Shown here one piece after another: positions 1-7,071 of a stretch of 18,339 nt of DNA. The stretch's first letter is position 1. Each line of letters starts with the position of its first letter. Made by a program: the position numbers and the translations under genes. The DNA is from Pseudomonadota bacterium (GTDB taxonomy: Bacteria > Desulfobacterota > Desulfovibrionia > Desulfovibrionales > Desulfovibrionaceae), in contig JAEYOJ010000148.1 in the NCBI GenBank assembly GCA_023411815.1, forward strand, positions 1-18,339, given 5' to 3'. The notes under the pieces were generated by a model. That model did not search any database. It was not told the DNA's origin and saw nothing but the letters and a program-made list of their open reading frames with translations.

Positions 1-95
1 TTCATGCCCTCGGGCACGGGCAGCAACAACATGATGATGAACAGGATGGGGCCAAGGAAAAAGCCGATCCTTTGGCCTTGCCGAGACTCGTTCAC
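1..95 (-). CDS. DASS/SLC13-family dicarboxylate transporter, N-terminal fragment
   Basis: Only the first 31 codons lie in the window; the gene continues past the left edge. It starts at GTG (93-95), preceded on the minus strand by a strong Shine-Dalgarno (GGGGAGG) about 4 nt away. The peptide begins MNESRQGQRIGFFLGPILF and runs into a hydrophobic helix ending in LLLPVPEGM. This 'RIG-hydrophobic-LLLPxPEGM' opening is typical of DASS (divalent anion:Na+ symporter, SLC13) proteins, which import succinate, fumarate, malate or sulfate. It lies downstream of malic enzyme on the same strand, so a C4-dicarboxylate substrate is likely. The family call rests on a short segment; sulfate or another anion is possible. 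Confidence 0.6.
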   Translation of the reverse strand, partial: MNESRQGQRIGFFLGPILFIIMLLLPVPEGM

Positions 96-167
96 GGGAC
101 CTCCCCTTGTTTGCCCCCTGGCGGGGGGACGTTACATGCCTCACTCCTCTATTTAAGCCGCGCCGCC

Positions 168-217
168 CCCGCGCGCCCTGTCCGCCGGGCCGCGAACGGG
201 CGCGCGAGGCGCGCGGG
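168..217. repeat. GC-rich inverted repeat between malic enzyme and transporter genes
   Basis: CCCGCGCGCC (168-177) pairs perfectly with GGCGCGCGGG (208-217) across a 30-nt loop. An alternative 8-bp pairing, GCGCGCCC (171-178) with GGGCGCGC (198-205), competes with it. No T-tract follows on either strand, so this is not a typical intrinsic terminator. In a minus-strand transcript it would separate the malic enzyme and transporter messages and could act as a processing, stabilising or attenuating structure. The rest of 96-275 is non-coding and AT-richer near 221-275. Confidence 0.4.
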
Positions 218-275
218 TTGTCACAAATTACTGTTTATAACCGGTTGCCAATACATTTCAGCAAAATGTAGCGAC

Positions 276-1598
276 TTAGATATCCAGGTCGTAACTGTCC
301 ACGAAGGCCTCCACGCGCTTGCGCGACGCGGCCAGGCGCTCCCTCAGGGCCGTCTTGTAGGCCTCCATGTCCGTGATCGTCTGGCGGGCGACGCCGGTGT
401 CCATGGCCGCCTTGGCCACGGCCGTGGATTCCCACTCGATGAGCCGCAGGTCGAGCGGCTTGGGAATCACGTAATCGGTGCCGAACTTGAACTCCTTGAC
501 CCCGTAGGCCTGGCACACGTAGTCGGGGGCGGGTTCCTTGGCCAGGGCGGCCAGGGCCTTGGCCGCGGCGATCTTCATCTCCTCGTTGATGGCCTTGGCC
601 TGCACGTCCAGGGCACCGCGGAAAATGAAGGGGAAGCCGAGCACGTTATTGATCTGGTTGGGGAAGTCCGAACGGCCTGTGCCGATGATGGCGTCGGGCC
701 GGGCTTCCTTGGCGTCCGGATAGGGGATCTCGGGATCGGGGTTGGCGCAGGCGTAGATGATCGGGTTCTTGGCCATGCCCTTGACCATGTCCTTGCTGAC
801 CGTTCCGGCCGCGGACAGGCCAAGGAACATGTCCGCGCCCTTGAGCGCATCGCCCAGGGAACCGGCGTCCTTCTTCTGCGCGAAGAGCCTCTTGCTGTCG
901 TTCAGGTCCTTGCGGCCCTCGTGCAGCAATCCCTTGGAGTCGTACATGTAGACGTTCTCCTTCTGGATGCCGAGGCTCAGGTAGAACTTGGTGCAGGCGA
1001 TGGCGCTGGCTCCGGCGCCGGAGACCACGAGCTTCATGTCCTCCACGCGCTTGCCGCTGATCTCCAGGGCGTTGATGAGGCCCGCGCCGGAAATGATGGC
1101 CGTGCCGTGCTGGTCGTCGTGGAATACCGGGATGTCCATCATGGCCTTGAGCTTCTCTTCTATGTAGAAGCACTCGGGGGCCTTGATGTCCTCCAGGTTG
1201 ATGCCGCCGAAGGTGGGCTCCAGGGCCTTGACGATCTCGATGAGCTTGTCCGGGTCCTTGCAGTCCAGGTTGATGTCGTAGACATCCACGTCGGCGAAGA
1301 CCTTGAACAGGACGCCCTTGCCCTCCATGACCGGCTTGCCGGCGTGCGGGCCTATGTTGCCCAGGCCGAGCACGGCCGTGCCGTTGGAGACCACGGCCAC
1401 GAGGTTGGCCCGGCCGGTGTACTCGAAAACCTTGGACTGGTCCTGATGGATGGCGCGGCAGGCTTCGGCGACGCCGGGGCTGTAGGCCATGGACAGGTGC
1501 TTCTGGGTCTTGCACGGCTTGACGGGAACGACCTCGACCTTGCCCCTGTGACCCTTCGAGTGATACTCCAGCGCTTCCTGCTTCGTATAGAGAGCCAT
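276..1598 (-). CDS. maeB: NADP-type malic enzyme (oxaloacetate-decarboxylating), short form
   Basis: Converts malate to pyruvate and CO2 with reduction of NAD(P), in the cytoplasm. The 440 residues match the malic domain plus NAD-binding domain of the MaeB family. The C-terminal phosphotransacetylase-like domain of the ~760-residue E. coli MaeB is absent. Visible active-site features are Tyr39 in SMAYSPGV, Lys94 in MEGKG, metal ligands E136-D137 (NLEDI) and D162 in FHDDQHGT, and a Rossmann glycine motif SGAGASA at 193-199. D220 follows the second strand (MYDSKG); NADP versus NAD preference cannot be settled by eye. The ATG has GGGAGG 5 nt upstream. It lies 55 nt after the fumarase beta gene in the same operon. 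In an anaerobe it would supply pyruvate and NAD(P)H from malate, the oxidative half of malate dismutation. Confidence 0.95.
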   Translation of the reverse strand: MALYTKQEALEYHSKGHRGKVEVVPVKPCKTQKHLSMAYSPGVAEACRAIHQDQSKVFEYTGRANLVAVVSNGTAVLGLGNIGPHAGKPVMEGKGVLFKVFADVDVYDINLDCKDPDKLIEIVKALEPTFGGINLEDIKAPECFYIEEKLKAMMDIPVFHDDQHGTAIISGAGLINALEISGKRVEDMKLVVSGAGASAIACTKFYLSLGIQKENVYMYDSKGLLHEGRKDLNDSKRLFAQKKDAGSLGDALKGADMFLGLSAAGTVSKDMVKGMAKNPIIYACANPDPEIPYPDAKEARPDAIIGTGRSDFPNQINNVLGFPFIFRGALDVQAKAINEEMKIAAAKALAALAKEPAPDYVCQAYGVKEFKFGTDYVIPKPLDLRLIEWESTAVAKAAMDTGVARQTITDMEAYKTALRERLAASRKRVEAFVDSYDLDI

Positions 1599-1617
1599 CT
1601 TATCCTCCCTTTTTCCT

Positions 1618-1631
1618 GCGCGCTCGCGCGC
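1618..1631 (-). other. Intercistronic hairpin between fumarase beta and malic enzyme
   Basis: GCGCG (1618-1622) and CGCGC (1627-1631) form a 5-bp all-GC stem with a 4-nt loop, in the only sizeable gap (55 nt) inside the operon. It lies just upstream of the malic enzyme ribosome-binding site (GGGAGG). No U-tract follows, so it is more likely an RNA processing or stability element than a terminator. This is inference from the sequence alone. Confidence 0.35.
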
Positions 1632-1653
1632 GGCAAACCTATCTCAGCGTGGT

Positions 1654-2211
1654 CTATTCAAGCCCGGCGGCCTTCAGGTCCGGCTTGGCGTACAGTTCTC
1701 CGCCGTGGCAGTCGTTGATGACCAGCAGCGGGAAATCCTTCACGGTCAATTCGCGGATGGCCTCGGGGCCGAGGTCCTCGCAGGCGATGACCTTGGCCGC
1801 GGTGATGCACTTGGAGAGCAGCGCGCCCGCGCCGCCCGTGGCCCCGAAGTAGGCGGCCTTGTGCTCGCGCAGGGCGGCCTTGACGTCCTCGCTGCGCTTG
1901 CCCTTGCCGATGGTGCCCTTGAGGCCCAGGCCGTGCAGGCGCGGGGCGTAGGTGTCCATGCGGTAGCTCGTGGTCGGCCCGGCCGCGCCGATGGGCCGGC
2001 CCGGAGGCGCTGGGCTGGGTCCCACGTAGTAGATGAGCGAGCCTTCCAGTCGGAAGGGCAGCTCGTTGCCCTTGTCCAGGGTCTCCACCAGCCGCTTGTG
2101 GGCCGCGTCGCGGGCCGTGTAGATGGTGCCCGTGAGCTTGACCACGTCGCCGGCCTTGAGCTTCTGGATGTCCGCATCGGTCAGCGGCGTCTTGAGCGAA
2201 TATTCCGCCAT
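1654..2211 (-). CDS. Class I fumarate hydratase, beta (C-terminal) subunit
   Basis: 185-residue small subunit of the two-subunit, oxygen-sensitive fumarase. With the alpha subunit it interconverts fumarate and malate. It opens MAEYSLKTPLTDADIQKLKA, followed by GDVVKLTGTIYTARDAAHKR, typical of the Fumerase_C fold. Later come YYVGPSPA and GRPIGAAGPTTSYRMD (substrate-binding GPTTS/RM segment) and FGATGGAGALL. The start ATG overlaps the stop codon of the alpha gene by one base (TGATG at 2213-2209), and a Shine-Dalgarno (AAGGAGGTGG) lies inside the end of alpha, so translation is probably coupled at equimolar ratio. L-tartrate dehydratase subunits are related; the frd/malic enzyme context favours fumarase. 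Confidence 0.92.
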   Translation of the reverse strand: MAEYSLKTPLTDADIQKLKAGDVVKLTGTIYTARDAAHKRLVETLDKGNELPFRLEGSLIYYVGPSPAPPGRPIGAAGPTTSYRMDTYAPRLHGLGLKGTIGKGKRSEDVKAALREHKAAYFGATGGAGALLSKCITAAKVIACEDLGPEAIRELTVKDFPLLVINDCHGGELYAKPDLKAAGLE

Positions 2212-3053
2212 CAGATCTCCACCTCCTTGTGTCGGGAAGAGTGGCATTGGACGTTGACCGCCAGGGGCAGGCTGGCCAAATGGCAGGGGCGCATCTCGAT
2301 CTTCACGCCCAGACAGGTGGTCTTGCCGCCGAGGCCCATGGGGCCGATTCCCAGTTTGTTCACGGCCGCCAGCAGCTCCTGCTCCATGGCCGCGATCTTG
2401 GGATCGGGATGTGCTACGTCCAAGGGCCGCATGAGGGCCTTCTTGGCCAGGATGGGCGCGTAGTCGAAAGTGCCTCCCACGCCGATGCCGAGCACCGTCG
2501 GAGGGCAGGGATTGGGGCCGGCCTCGGCCACGCGCTGGACCACGAATTTCTTGATGCCTTCCCAGCCCTGGGCCGGGGCGAGCATGGTCACGCGGCTCAT
2601 GTTCTCGGAGCCGCCTCCCTTGGCCATGAAGCTGATCCTGATCCTGTCGCCGGGCACGAGGTCGAAGTGCACGATGGCCGGCGTGTTGTCGCCCACGTTC
2701 TTGCGCGTCATGGGGTCGCAGGACGACTTGCGCAGGAAGCCGTCCTTGTAGCCCTTGCGCACGCCCTCGTTGATGGCCTCGCGCAGGTTCATGCCCGTGA
2801 CGCGCACGTCGTCGCCAACATCCACGAAGAACACGGCCAGCCCCGTGTCCTGGCACAACGGCAGGCCGGTCTCCTCGGCCAGCTCGTAGTTCTCCTTGAG
2901 CTGGCGGAAGACCTCCCTGGCCGCCGGCGAATCCTCGGCGGCGGCGCAGGCGTCGAAGGCTCGCTTGACGTCGGCCGGCAGGTAGCGGTTGGCCGAGACG
3001 CACATCTCGGCCACGGTATCGATGATCTGTTGTGCGGGAATTTCGCGCATCAT
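2211..3053 (-). CDS. Class I fumarate hydratase, alpha ([4Fe-4S]) subunit
   Basis: 280-residue large subunit carrying the catalytic [4Fe-4S] cluster. Probable cluster cysteines are C67 (LPLCQDTG), C183 (PNPCPPT) and C270 (VQCHSSRH), the usual three-cysteine pattern with the fourth iron free to bind substrate. KGGGSEN (145-151) is another family signature. The gene starts 7 nt after the frdB stop. Two adjacent ATGs (3053 and 3050) follow GGGGAG; the second has the better spacing (4 nt), so the true start may be 3050. The enzyme links malate, from the transporter or malic enzyme side, to fumarate for the reductase encoded upstream. Oxygen lability of this class fits an anaerobe. Confidence 0.94.
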   Translation of the reverse strand: MMREIPAQQIIDTVAEMCVSANRYLPADVKRAFDACAAAEDSPAAREVFRQLKENYELAEETGLPLCQDTGLAVFFVDVGDDVRVTGMNLREAINEGVRKGYKDGFLRKSSCDPMTRKNVGDNTPAIVHFDLVPGDRIRISFMAKGGGSENMSRVTMLAPAQGWEGIKKFVVQRVAEAGPNPCPPTVLGIGVGGTFDYAPILAKKALMRPLDVAHPDPKIAAMEQELLAAVNKLGIGPMGLGGKTTCLGVKIEMRPCHLASLPLAVNVQCHSSRHKEVEI

Positions 3054-3060
3054 TCTCCCC

Positions 3061-3795
3061 CTACTTGAACAGCCGCTTGAGGGCCGTGATGCCCATCTTG
3101 CGGCGCAGGAAGCCGAGCTGGTTCTGCAGCGGCAGCCCCTTGGGGCACACGTCCTCGCAGGCCAGCAGGCCCATGCAGCCGAAAATGCCCTCGTCGTTGC
3201 CGATGAGCTGATAGTAGTCCCGGTCCGAGCGCTGGTCGCGCGGGTCGACCACGAAGCGGGCGATGCGGTTCAGGCTCGCCGCGCCCAGGAAGTCGGGACG
3301 CAGGCGCGCCGTGCCGCAGGCCGCCACGCAGCAGCCGCATTCGATGCAGCGCTCGAGCTCGTAGATCTGCTCGGCCACGGCGTTGTCCATGCGCTCTTCG
3401 AGGGCCTTGGGATCGAAGGTCTTGTTGGTGTGCACCCAGGACTCGACCTTGTCGTACATCTGGCGGAACCAGACGCCCGTATCCACGGACAGATCGCCCA
3501 CAAGCTTGAACACCGGCAGGGGCAGGAGCGTGATCTCGACCGGCAGGTCCTTCGTCTTGGTCTTGCAGGCCAGGTTGGGCCTGCCGTTGATGACCATGGC
3601 GCAGGCCCCGCAAATGGCCGCGCGGCAGCAGAAGTCGAACTGCAGCGACGGGTCCTGCTCCTCGCGCAGGCGGTTGAGGGCGATGAACAGGGTCATGTTC
3701 TCGGTCTCGTCCAGAACGTACTGCTGCATGTGCGGGACGGACCCGGGATCTTGCGGATTGTAGCGGAATATCTCGAACTGGAGATTTCTGGCCAT
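3061..3795 (-). CDS. frdB: Fumarate reductase / succinate dehydrogenase iron-sulfur subunit
   Basis: 244-residue electron-transfer subunit linking the haem-bearing membrane subunit to the FAD subunit. [2Fe-2S] ligands are C57, C62, C65 and C77 in an FDFCCRAAICGACAMV region; C56 is an extra cysteine. By comparison with E. coli FrdB spacing, C150, C153, C156 and C217 bind [4Fe-4S], and C160, C207 and C213 bind [3Fe-4S]. All ligands are present. The ATG has GGGGAG 6 nt upstream, 12 nt after the frdA stop. The soluble subunit faces the cytoplasm. The physiological direction (fumarate reduction or succinate oxidation) cannot be read from this subunit. Confidence 0.96.
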   Translation of the reverse strand: MARNLQFEIFRYNPQDPGSVPHMQQYVLDETENMTLFIALNRLREEQDPSLQFDFCCRAAICGACAMVINGRPNLACKTKTKDLPVEITLLPLPVFKLVGDLSVDTGVWFRQMYDKVESWVHTNKTFDPKALEERMDNAVAEQIYELERCIECGCCVAACGTARLRPDFLGAASLNRIARFVVDPRDQRSDRDYYQLIGNDEGIFGCMGLLACEDVCPKGLPLQNQLGFLRRKMGITALKRLFK

Positions 3796-3807
3796 CGTCG
3801 GCTCCCC

Positions 3808-5706
3808 TTAGTTGGAGTTCTTGGCCTTGGCGGCCTCGGCCGGCTGCTTCGCGCCCGGCTTGATGGTCAACTTGGCGATCTTGTCCGCGTCGGCGGAAAT
3901 GATCTTGCCTCCGCCGTAACCGCGCTCGCCCGGGGGCAGCTCGTACCAAGGGGTCGGATCCTCGTACTCCAGGCGCGGCAGGCTGGCGCCCTCGGGCCAG
4001 TAGGCCAGGGTGCGCTTGAGCCAGTCGCGATCGTTGCGTTCCGGGTAGTCCTCGCGGGTATGCGAGCCGCGGCTTTCCTTGCGCTCCAGGGCGGCCTTGG
4101 CGATGCACAGGGCGAGCTTGACCTGGCCCTGGATCTTGAGCGCAGCGGACAGCTCCGGGTTGGCGCCGACGCCGCTGGACTTGAGGCCCACGGCCTTGGC
4201 CCGCGCCATGACCTCCTGGAGGACGTTCACGGTGCGCTCCAGATCCTTGCCGTTGCGGAACACGAAGCAGCCGTCCATGAGCGCGTCCTGCATGGCCTCG
4301 CGGACCTTGTAGACGTTCTCGCGGCCGTTCTTGCCCGCGACGATGGCCTCCATGCGCGACTGCTGCGCGCGCAGGGCCTCGCGGATGGTCCTGGTGGGGA
4401 AGCTGACCTCGTGGCCCTGCAGGAACTCGGCGATCTTCTTGCCGATGATGCCGCCGGCCACGACCGTCTCGGCCAGGGAGTTGCCGCCCAGGCGATTGAA
4501 GCCGTGCATGTCCCAGCAGGCGGCCTCGCCGGCCGAGAACAGGCCCTTGAGGCCGTAGGCCGCGCCGTCCTTGTTCGTGCGGATGCCGGACATGGTGTAG
4601 TGCTGCGTGGGCCGCACCGGGATGAGGTCCACGCGCGGGTCCACACCCAGGAAGTTCTGGCAGATCTCGTCCACCTCGCGCAGCTTGGTGGAGATGTGCT
4701 TGTCGCCCAGGTGGCGGATGTCGAGCCAGAGGTGCTCGCCGTAGGCGCTCTTGACGCCCTTGCCGGCGCGCATGTGCTCGGTCATTCGCCGGCTGACCAC
4801 GTCGCGCGAGGCCAGCTCGGCCTTTTCCGGCTCGTAGATGTGCATGAAGCGCTCTTTGTTCACGTCAAGGAGCGTGCCGCCGTCGCCGCGGCAGCCTTCG
4901 GTGACCAGGATGTCCGTGGGCACGATGCCGGTGGGGTGGAACTGGATGGCCTCGGGGTTGCCGAGCGGCACCAGGCCCGTGTCCATGGCGATGGCGTGGC
5001 CGCCGCCGTCGCAGATGACGGCGTTGGTCGTGGCCTTGTAGATGCGCCCGAAGCCGCCGGTGCAGATGGCCGTGGCCCGCGCCACGTAGGCCTCCAGCAC
5101 GCCCGTCTTGAGGCAGCGCACCACCGCGCCCAGGCAGTTCACGCCGTCATGGATGAGCGCGATGGCTTCCTTCTTGTCGAAGACGTTGATGCCGAGCTGG
5201 GCGCAGCGGTTGTCCAGGGTGCACATGACCGCGTGGCCCGTGCCGTCGGAGGTGTAACAGGTGCGCCACTTGGCCGTGCCGCCGAAGGCGCGGGCCGTGA
5301 TGAGGCCTTCCTTGTCCTGCTCCTCGATCTTCTCGAACTGCTCGCCGCCCTTGAAGAAGGTGGATTTGCCGGGCACCACGCGGTTCCAGGGCACGCCCCA
5401 GAAGGCCAGCTGGCGCATCTCGATGGGCGCGTTGTCCACGAACATGCGCGCCACTTCCTGGTCAGCGCCCCAGTCGGAGCCCTTGACCGTATCGGCGAAG
5501 TGCACGTCGGGACAGTCGCCCTTGCCCATGGCGCAGTTGCCGAGCGCAGCCTGCATGCCGCCCTGGGCGGCCGAGGAGTGCGAGCGCCGGGCCGGAACGA
5601 TGGACAGCACGTTGACGCCGAAACCCGCGCCCGCGGCTTCCACGGCGATGCGCTCGCCGGACAGTCCCGCGCCGATGACCAGCAGATCGGAAAAATAGGT
5701 CTGCAT
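3808..5706 (-). CDS. frdA: Fumarate reductase flavoprotein subunit
   Basis: 632-residue catalytic subunit that reduces fumarate to succinate (reversible) using covalently bound FAD. An FAD dinucleotide motif GAGLSG is at 12-17. H43 in RRSHSSAAQGG is the expected site of 8-alpha-N3-histidyl FAD, at the same number as in Wolinella succinogenes FrdA. Active-site residues also fall on Wolinella numbering: F141, H257 (QFHPTG), R301 (ASRDVV, proton-shuttle arginine) and H369 (TQHYTMSG); R405 is one position off Wolinella R404. The C-terminal cap ends in a lysine/alanine-rich tail. It lies 12 nt downstream of frdC and 12 nt upstream of frdB (frdCAB order, as in Wolinella). The Shine-Dalgarno is AGGGGAGA. 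Nothing is truncated. Confidence 0.97.
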   Translation of the reverse strand: MQTYFSDLLVIGAGLSGERIAVEAAGAGFGVNVLSIVPARRSHSSAAQGGMQAALGNCAMGKGDCPDVHFADTVKGSDWGADQEVARMFVDNAPIEMRQLAFWGVPWNRVVPGKSTFFKGGEQFEKIEEQDKEGLITARAFGGTAKWRTCYTSDGTGHAVMCTLDNRCAQLGINVFDKKEAIALIHDGVNCLGAVVRCLKTGVLEAYVARATAICTGGFGRIYKATTNAVICDGGGHAIAMDTGLVPLGNPEAIQFHPTGIVPTDILVTEGCRGDGGTLLDVNKERFMHIYEPEKAELASRDVVSRRMTEHMRAGKGVKSAYGEHLWLDIRHLGDKHISTKLREVDEICQNFLGVDPRVDLIPVRPTQHYTMSGIRTNKDGAAYGLKGLFSAGEAACWDMHGFNRLGGNSLAETVVAGGIIGKKIAEFLQGHEVSFPTRTIREALRAQQSRMEAIVAGKNGRENVYKVREAMQDALMDGCFVFRNGKDLERTVNVLQEVMARAKAVGLKSSGVGANPELSAALKIQGQVKLALCIAKAALERKESRGSHTREDYPERNDRDWLKRTLAYWPEGASLPRLEYEDPTPWYELPPGERGYGGGKIISADADKIAKLTIKPGAKQPAEAAKAKNSN

Positions 5707-5718
5707 GATGTCTCCCCT

Positions 5719-6381
5719 CTATTCCGCCAGGACGGTGGCCAGGGTTGCGAAGCGGATCAGGGTGATCACGCCGATGGTCATGAACAGGGCGAACAGCCCG
5801 TATTCGAGCTTTTTGCCCGCCGCCCGGTTGTCGCTGCGGATGAAGCCCCACTTGACGCCGATGCGGTAGAAGCCCACGGACACGTGCAGCTCCACCATGG
5901 GCAGGAGCACTGCGTAGAACAGGAGCCAGAAGCCGCTCTGCACGCGGGCCGCGGACTTCTGGGCCGTGATGGGCAGATCGTTGAGCACTACCCACATATG
6001 GATGGCGCCGAGGATGAGGATGACCATGGCCGAAACGACCTGCACCAGCCACAGCCATGTGTCGCGGTGCTTGAGCATCCGGGCGTGGTCGGCCATCAGG
6101 CGCTGCCCCTCGAAGCGGAAGGGTATCTTGCGCGCCGCGAGCACGAAGTGCACCAGGAAGGCCAGGAAGACGAGCGGGCCGCCCACCTGGGCCATGTAGG
6201 TGGATTCAAAAAAATCGGCGATGGCGTTCATCACCCCCGGGCCGACGATCACCGAGGAGACCAGCACCATGTGCGACCACATGAAGGCCACCAGCCCCAG
6301 TCCGGTGAGCATCTGCAGCCAGTCGTAGTAGGCGTCCCTGCGTGTGGGGCGCGCTACGTGGGCCGTAACGTAAGTGGACAT
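5719..6381 (-). CDS. frdC: Fumarate reductase dihaem cytochrome b membrane subunit
   Basis: 220-residue integral membrane subunit with five hydrophobic helices, the menaquinol site and two b haems. The start at 6381 is chosen because GGAGG lies 7 nt upstream and the open frame farther upstream (to 6468) reads like non-coding sequence. Four haem-ligand histidines are recognisable: H37 (MWSHM), H78 (LVHFV), H128 (GAIHMW) and H166 (VELHVS), matching the spacing of H44/H93/H143/H182 in Wolinella FrdC. E164 sits two residues before H166, as E180 does before H182 in Wolinella, where it serves the compensating proton 'E-pathway'. This makes it a type-B dihaem QFR. It is the first gene of the operon. 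Confidence 0.95.
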   Translation of the reverse strand: MSTYVTAHVARPTRRDAYYDWLQMLTGLGLVAFMWSHMVLVSSVIVGPGVMNAIADFFESTYMAQVGGPLVFLAFLVHFVLAARKIPFRFEGQRLMADHARMLKHRDTWLWLVQVVSAMVILILGAIHMWVVLNDLPITAQKSAARVQSGFWLLFYAVLLPMVELHVSVGFYRIGVKWGFIRSDNRAAGKKLEYGLFALFMTIGVITLIRFATLATVLAE

Positions 6382-6398
6382 GAACGAACCTCCAGCTT

Positions 6399-6415
6399 GC
6401 GGCGCGCAACGCCGC
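6399..6415 (-). other. Hairpin just upstream of the frdC ribosome-binding site
   Basis: GCGGCG and CGCCGC form a perfect 6-bp stem around a 5-nt loop, ending 5 nt before the GGAGG of frdC. In the frd mRNA leader this could affect ribosome access or mRNA stability. It may also be a chance product of high GC content. Confidence 0.3.
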
Positions 6416-6520
6416 GTTGAGCGAAACGGGCCAAGCCCGGGCGCCACCCTGCTGGATGGCGCGGACATGCGTCGCGGCTTGGACTGGAGGCGCCGACGCC
6501 TACGAGCCCAAGTAATCGGA

Positions 6521-6543
6521 GCGGACCGCCAAGGCGGATCCGC
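6521..6543. repeat. Nested inverted repeat in the frd leader region
   Basis: GCGGA-CCGCC (6521-6530) pairs with GGCGG-A-TCCGC (6533-6543) around a 2-nt AA centre with a single bulged A, giving ten base pairs. Its role is unknown. It could be an RNA hairpin in the frd leader or a DNA operator. Confidence 0.35.
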
Positions 6544-6796
6544 GTGTCGCGTCCGGATACGGCCGTTTCAGCCGTTCTTGCCGGGACAGCGATACGGCGC
6601 GGACGTGTCTCCGCGCGGGACAATGCGTGCATACCTGGATTGCGGCTCGCGCGGGCTGTCTGCTCCCGGCGGGAACCTGAGCGCTCTGGATACGGAGAAT
6701 TCGATGAAAACAGCGATGGGATATGAAGGAAGCGGAAAAAGTCGACAGACGGGCCAGGAGATGCGTGGTCGAGACCATGAGCCCGGGCCCGCCGGT

Positions 6797-6823
6797 ATCC
6801 GGCGCATCCGGCGCATCCGGCCG
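6797..6823. repeat. Short tandem repeat, 9-bp unit
   Basis: ATCCGGCGC occurs twice back to back (6797-6805, 6806-6814) and is followed by the degenerate copy ATCCGGCCGC. It lies in the non-coding divergent spacer. A 9-bp unit keeps reading frame, but no coding gene is supported here. Confidence 0.5.
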
Positions 6824-7007
6824 CAAGCCCGCATCGCCTCGCCCCGGGGACTCGGTCCCGTTCACGGGGCCGGCCACGTGGACCTCGTGGGCTCGGCTGC
6901 TGTGGTTGTACGCGCGCATACCGCCTCCTGGCGACAGGCAGACCCGGCGATAGCCTGGGAGCCTGCCTGGCTTTGCCTCAAGGGCGCTGATCATGAATGT
7001 CGTTTTG

Positions 7008-7035
7008 ATTATATTAACAAACTTGTCACGATCAC
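7008..7035 (-). promoter_or_regulatory. Candidate promoter for the frd operon
   Basis: A perfect TATAAT (minus strand, 7013-7008) lies in a locally AT-rich stretch. The best -35 match is poor (GTGATC at 16 bp spacing), which would fit an activator-dependent promoter. Transcription would begin near 7001 and leave a ~620-nt leader before frdC. This is prediction only; a nearer promoter in the GC-rich part of the spacer cannot be excluded. Confidence 0.3.
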
Positions 7036-7053
7036 GGGACATATATCCCCGCC

Positions 7054-7071
7054 TGATTGATCCGTCAATCA
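7054..7071. promoter_or_regulatory. Perfect 7-4-7 palindrome, candidate operator
   Basis: TGATTGA-TCCG-TCAATCA is a perfect 18-bp inverted repeat. Its centre is about 61.5 bp upstream of the start predicted for the minus-strand TATAAT promoter, a classic distance for a CRP/FNR-family class I activator. The half-site resembles but does not match the FNR box (TTGAT-N4-ATCAA): here TTGA and TCAA are 4 rather than 6 bp apart. Another dimeric regulator, including the adjacent TetR protein, is equally possible. Confidence 0.4.

Noticed and set aside
168..217. Intrinsic terminator after malic enzyme
   Set aside because: The stem has a 30-nt loop and no T-tract on either strand, so it is reported only as an inverted repeat.
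72..1718. A 548-codon plus-strand frame antisense to malic enzyme
   Set aside because: Same antisense artefact; the malic enzyme on the other strand has all catalytic residues.
2989..6420. A 1143-codon open frame on the plus strand, antisense to frdB-frdA-frdC
   Set aside because: It exists because high-GC codon bias suppresses stops on the opposite strand. Its translation is a His/Ala/Gly/Val-rich string without family motifs, while the minus strand encodes three complete Frd subunits with ribosome-binding sites.
6661..6722. Resemblance to a TPP riboswitch (GAACCTGA followed by CTGGATA)
   Set aside because: The conserved CTGAGA segment and the correct helix order are absent, and no thiamine gene follows.
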